A stretch of 64,000 nucleotides of DNA from JAFEDN01 sp965651935 (lineage in GTDB: Bacteria; Pseudomonadota; Gammaproteobacteria; Coxiellales; Coxiellaceae). Each line of letters opens with the position of its first letter. Position 1 is the stretch's first letter. The notes under the pieces are model-generated. The model saw only the letters and a program-made list of their open reading frames with translations, made no database searches and had not been told where the DNA came from. This document shows, piece by piece, positions 61,801 to 64,000 of this stretch. The translations under genes and the position numbers were made by a program. The stretch is from the NCBI GenBank assembly GCA_965651935.1, contig CBFGTC010000008.1, positions 1-64,000 on the forward strand. Reading direction: 5' to 3'.

Positions 61801-62573
61801 CCTCCCATCATTAAAGATGTTAGTACAAAATCTAACGCCAATACCAATAAAGAAGAAAACACCACAGTTCGGGTTGTCGCTTTACTGATTCCAGCTGCAT
61901 TCGGTTCAGAATAATAACCTTGGTAGACTGAAACCCATGTCACCACAAAACCAAATACCAGGCTTTTGATAATTCCATTTAAAATATCTTCGCGAAATCC
62001 CACAGCGTCTCGCATATTCGCCCAAAAAGCGCCATCATCTACCCCTAACCAATCTACGCCGACAAAATGCCCCCCCATGATGGCCACCACATTAAATAAA
62101 ATGGCGAGGATTGGCATGGCTATAAAACCCGCCCATAAACGCGGGGCGACGACTCGCCACAAAGGGTCGACCGCCATCATTTCCATACCACCAATTTGTT
62201 GAGTGGCCCGCATGAGACCTAACTCGGCAGTCAGTGCAGACCCGGCCCTGCCAGCAAATAATAGTGCCGCCACCACGGGGCCCAGCTCGCGCACTACACT
62301 CAACGCCACTAGCTGTCCTAATTCTTGTTCTGCCCCAAATTTACGTAAAGTGTTAAAACCTTGCAAAGCGACTACCATGCCGATAAATAATGCAGATAAT
62401 AGGATAATTACCAAGGATAAAACCCCAACTTTGTAAAGTTGGATAGAGAATAATGGCCATACCTGGCCCCATCGAGGGCGGCGAAAACAGGTTCTGAATA
62501 AAAATATCCCCGACAGCCCCAATTGTTGGGTGAAATGGATGCCTTTTTGCCCTAGGCGCTGTAATGGATTCAC
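61794..62573 (-). CDS. mlaE: Lipid transporter permease MlaE
   Basis: Inner-membrane permease of MlaFEDB. The 259 residues have the family's amphipathic N-terminus, five to six helices, and the motifs LIILLSALFIGMVVALQG, LVALSVVRELGPVVAALLFAGRAGSALTAELGLM (about 86-119, the coupling region) and MEMMAVDPLWRVVAPRLWAG. ATGA overlap links it to mlaF. Confidence 0.97.
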   Translation of the reverse strand: MNPLQRLGQKGIHFTQQLGLSGIFLFRTCFRRPRWGQVWPLFSIQLYKVGVLSLVIILLSALFIGMVVALQGFNTLRKFGAEQELGQLVALSVVRELGPVVAALLFAGRAGSALTAELGLMRATQQIGGMEMMAVDPLWRVVAPRLWAGFIAMPILAILFNVVAIMGGHFVGVDWLGVDDGAFWANMRDAVGFREDILNGIIKSLVFGFVVTWVSVYQGYYSEPNAAGISKATTRTVVFSSLLVLALDFVLTSLMMGGW

Positions 62574-63370
62574 AAATTTAAATCCTCTCGATAATTTTTA
62601 GCAGGATAATGAAACGCCACTGGCCCATCCGGTAAACCGCGCGTAAATTGTTTAATTTGCTGTTCATCGCTATTTAATAATTCATCCGGCCTACCTTGGC
62701 CGATAATTTTACCACCGGCTAGGATATAAATATAATCGGCGATGTGCGCCGTTTCCGGCACATCGTGCGATACTAACACGGAGGTCAGTCCCAATGCATC
62801 ATTGAGCTCGCGTATTAATTTCACTAATACACCACGGGAAATAGGATCTTGTCCGGCGAATGGTTCATCATAGAGCATGAGCTCTGGCCCTAACACGGTG
62901 GCGCGCGCCAAAGCAACCCGACGCATCATCCCGCCCGATAATTGGTCTATCCTCAATTGGGAAGCGCCGCGCAAGCCCACCGCATTGAGTTGAATTAGAA
63001 CTAAATCATGAATCATATCTTCAGGTAAACGGGTGTGCTCTCTCAAGGGAAATGCCACATTTTCATAGACATTTAAATCGGTAAATAAAGCCCCTTCTTG
63101 GAAAAGCATCCCCATGCGGCGGCGTAAGCGGTACAATTCTTTTTGCGAAAGCTGAGAGACTTCTTCTCCGTGAACCCACACGGAACCTGAATCCGGCTTT
63201 AATCTGCCGCCAATTAAATTTAATAAGGTGGTCTTGCCGGTACCGCTGGGCCCCATAATAGCGACAATTTTATTACGAGGGACCTCCAGATCAATTCCTC
63301 TAAAAATAGGCCGGCCAGATTGGGTAAAGTAGAGTTGGTGAATCTTGATGATCGACCCATTGGTATCCAC
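62570..63370 (-). CDS. mlaF: Lipid transporter ATP-binding protein MlaF
   Basis: ABC ATPase of the outer-membrane lipid asymmetry system. It has 266 residues: Walker A IMGPSGTGKTTLLNLIGG (about 37-54), Q-loop MLFQEGALFTDLNVYENVAFP, signature QLSGGMMRRVALARA (about 143-157) and Walker B ELMLYDEPFAGQDPISRGV. The FxxGALF and DxNVYENV motifs separate it from other ABC ATPases. First gene of the minus-strand mlaFEDCB-murA operon, divergent from kdsD across 137 bases. Confidence 0.97.
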   Translation of the reverse strand: MDTNGSIIKIHQLYFTQSGRPIFRGIDLEVPRNKIVAIMGPSGTGKTTLLNLIGGRLKPDSGSVWVHGEEVSQLSQKELYRLRRRMGMLFQEGALFTDLNVYENVAFPLREHTRLPEDMIHDLVLIQLNAVGLRGASQLRIDQLSGGMMRRVALARATVLGPELMLYDEPFAGQDPISRGVLVKLIRELNDALGLTSVLVSHDVPETAHIADYIYILAGGKIIGQGRPDELLNSDEQQIKQFTRGLPDGPVAFHYPAKNYREDLNL

Positions 63371-63507
63371 AAATTTTCCTTCATTTTTTAAACCCCATCC
63401 ATGATTAATCGTTTTTCATGTACGGAGTTTTCACTGTTTACATAAATCTGATATAATCATAGCTTAAATAAAAGCAAGTTCTCAACCTTATTTTTTGGAA
63501 TTAAAGC

Positions 63508-64000
63508 ATGCAGGACACCACTACTGTTCTTAATATTGCATATCCTGATTCAAGTTTGTCCAAAAATGAACAATTTTGTCAGTTAGGGCGCTCTGTTATT
63601 CGCACCGAACTCGAGGCGATTGCCGCTTTAGAAAAGCGGGTTGATCATCATTTTTCCAATGCTTGCCATTTGCTTTTAGCCTGCCAAGGGCGCATCGTCG
63701 TCATGGGAATCGGCAAATCAGGTCATATTGCTCGCAAAGTGGCGTCTACCATGGCCAGCACCGGGACGCCGGCGCTATTTGTCCATCCCGGCGAGGCCAG
63801 CCACGGGGATATGGGCATGATTACCCCACAAGATTTAATGCTGATTTTCTCATATTCAGGCGAAACCCCAGAGATTTTGCATCTTTTGCCCGCAATTAAA
63901 AGATTAGGCGTGCAGATGATCGCTATTACGGGAAAGCCTGAATCCACTTTGGCGCTATGCGCCAATATTCATATTGAAGTGAGCGTGACTCACGAAGCCT
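63508..64000 (+). CDS. kdsD: Arabinose-5-phosphate isomerase KdsD, partial, runs off right edge
   Basis: Makes arabinose-5-phosphate for KDO synthesis. The frame from ATG 63508 stays open to the window end (164 codons). The SIS domain shows VVMGIGKSGHIARKVASTMA (about 64-83), TPALFVHPGEASHGDMGMI, with the conserved His pair region, and LIFSYSGETPEIL (about 114-126). The C-terminal CBS domains are outside the window. kdsD divergent from mlaFEDCB is the usual gammaproteobacterial arrangement. Confidence 0.95.
   Translation, partial: MQDTTTVLNIAYPDSSLSKNEQFCQLGRSVIRTELEAIAALEKRVDHHFSNACHLLLACQGRIVVMGIGKSGHIARKVASTMASTGTPALFVHPGEASHGDMGMITPQDLMLIFSYSGETPEILHLLPAIKRLGVQMIAITGKPESTLALCANIHIEVSVTHEA

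Overview
The window looks like chromosomal DNA of a gammaproteobacterium, moderately AT-rich (roughly 40 % G+C by eye), most likely from the Legionella/Coxiella/Berkiella side of the class. This rests on gene order and protein type, not on a database search: complete class I cytochrome c maturation genes, thrS-infC-rpmI-rplT-pheST-ihfA-merR-tRNA-Pro, gyrA-serC-cmk-rpsA-lapB-pyrF, mlaFEDCB-murA divergent from kdsD, a 1600-residue NAD-glutamate dehydrogenase, and a PmrA-like two-component system. Almost every base is coding. I see no insertion sequence, prophage, CRISPR array or rRNA operon.

Layout. 1-10 kb: cytochrome c maturation genes on the minus strand. ccmCDEFGHI (ccmI runs off the left edge) is separated from wecA-ccmA-ccmB by an oppositely oriented pair, otsA plus an MFS transporter. 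10-13 kb: an orphan gene of unknown function, a ComEA-like protein, pyrF and lapB. 13-21 kb: rpsA, cmk, an unknown HExxH protein where aroA often sits, serC, gyrA and a host-attachment-type protein. 21-30 kb: MTA/SAH deaminase, a secreted protein, HMG-CoA lyase, typA, birA, a DedA protein, a BamE-like exported protein, rmuC, a probable aldehyde dehydrogenase remnant, kdsB and a Trm112-like protein. 30-38 kb: tRNA-Pro, merR, ihfA, pheT, pheS, rplT, rpmI, infC, thrS, a PspC protein and tRNA-Val. 38-49 kb: acetoacetyl-CoA synthetase, folE, HIT, DoxX-like, NAD-GDH, a PmrA/PmrB-like two-component system and a Gly-rich RRM protein. 49-58 kb: an AddB/AddA-like nuclease-helicase pair, a 5'-nucleotidase, orn and plsY. 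58-64 kb: tsaD, murA, mlaBCDEF and the start of kdsD.

How the genes fit together. The ccm genes supply c-type cytochromes for respiration. NAD-GDH, HMG-CoA lyase and acetoacetyl-CoA synthetase point to growth on amino acids, including leucine carbon. kdsB, kdsD, lapB and the Mla system serve LPS supply, LPS control and outer-membrane lipid asymmetry. The 30-38 kb block is translation machinery.

The most interesting signal is regulatory. Three intergenic sites match the PmrA-type tandem operator YTTAAK-N5-YTTAAK exactly: upstream of otsA (5004-5020), upstream of the HExxH gene (16731-16747), and between NAD-GDH and the PmrA/PmrB-like pair itself (46633-46649). This suggests a small regulon linking trehalose synthesis, an unknown metalloprotease-like protein and glutamate catabolism. 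Other points are an AUU start codon for infC overlapping the thrS stop, a three-hairpin rpsA leader, a close inverted pair of DnaA boxes at 49688-49710, a degenerate biotin-ligase loop, and a truncated aldehyde dehydrogenase start downstream of rmuC. All of these were read by eye.
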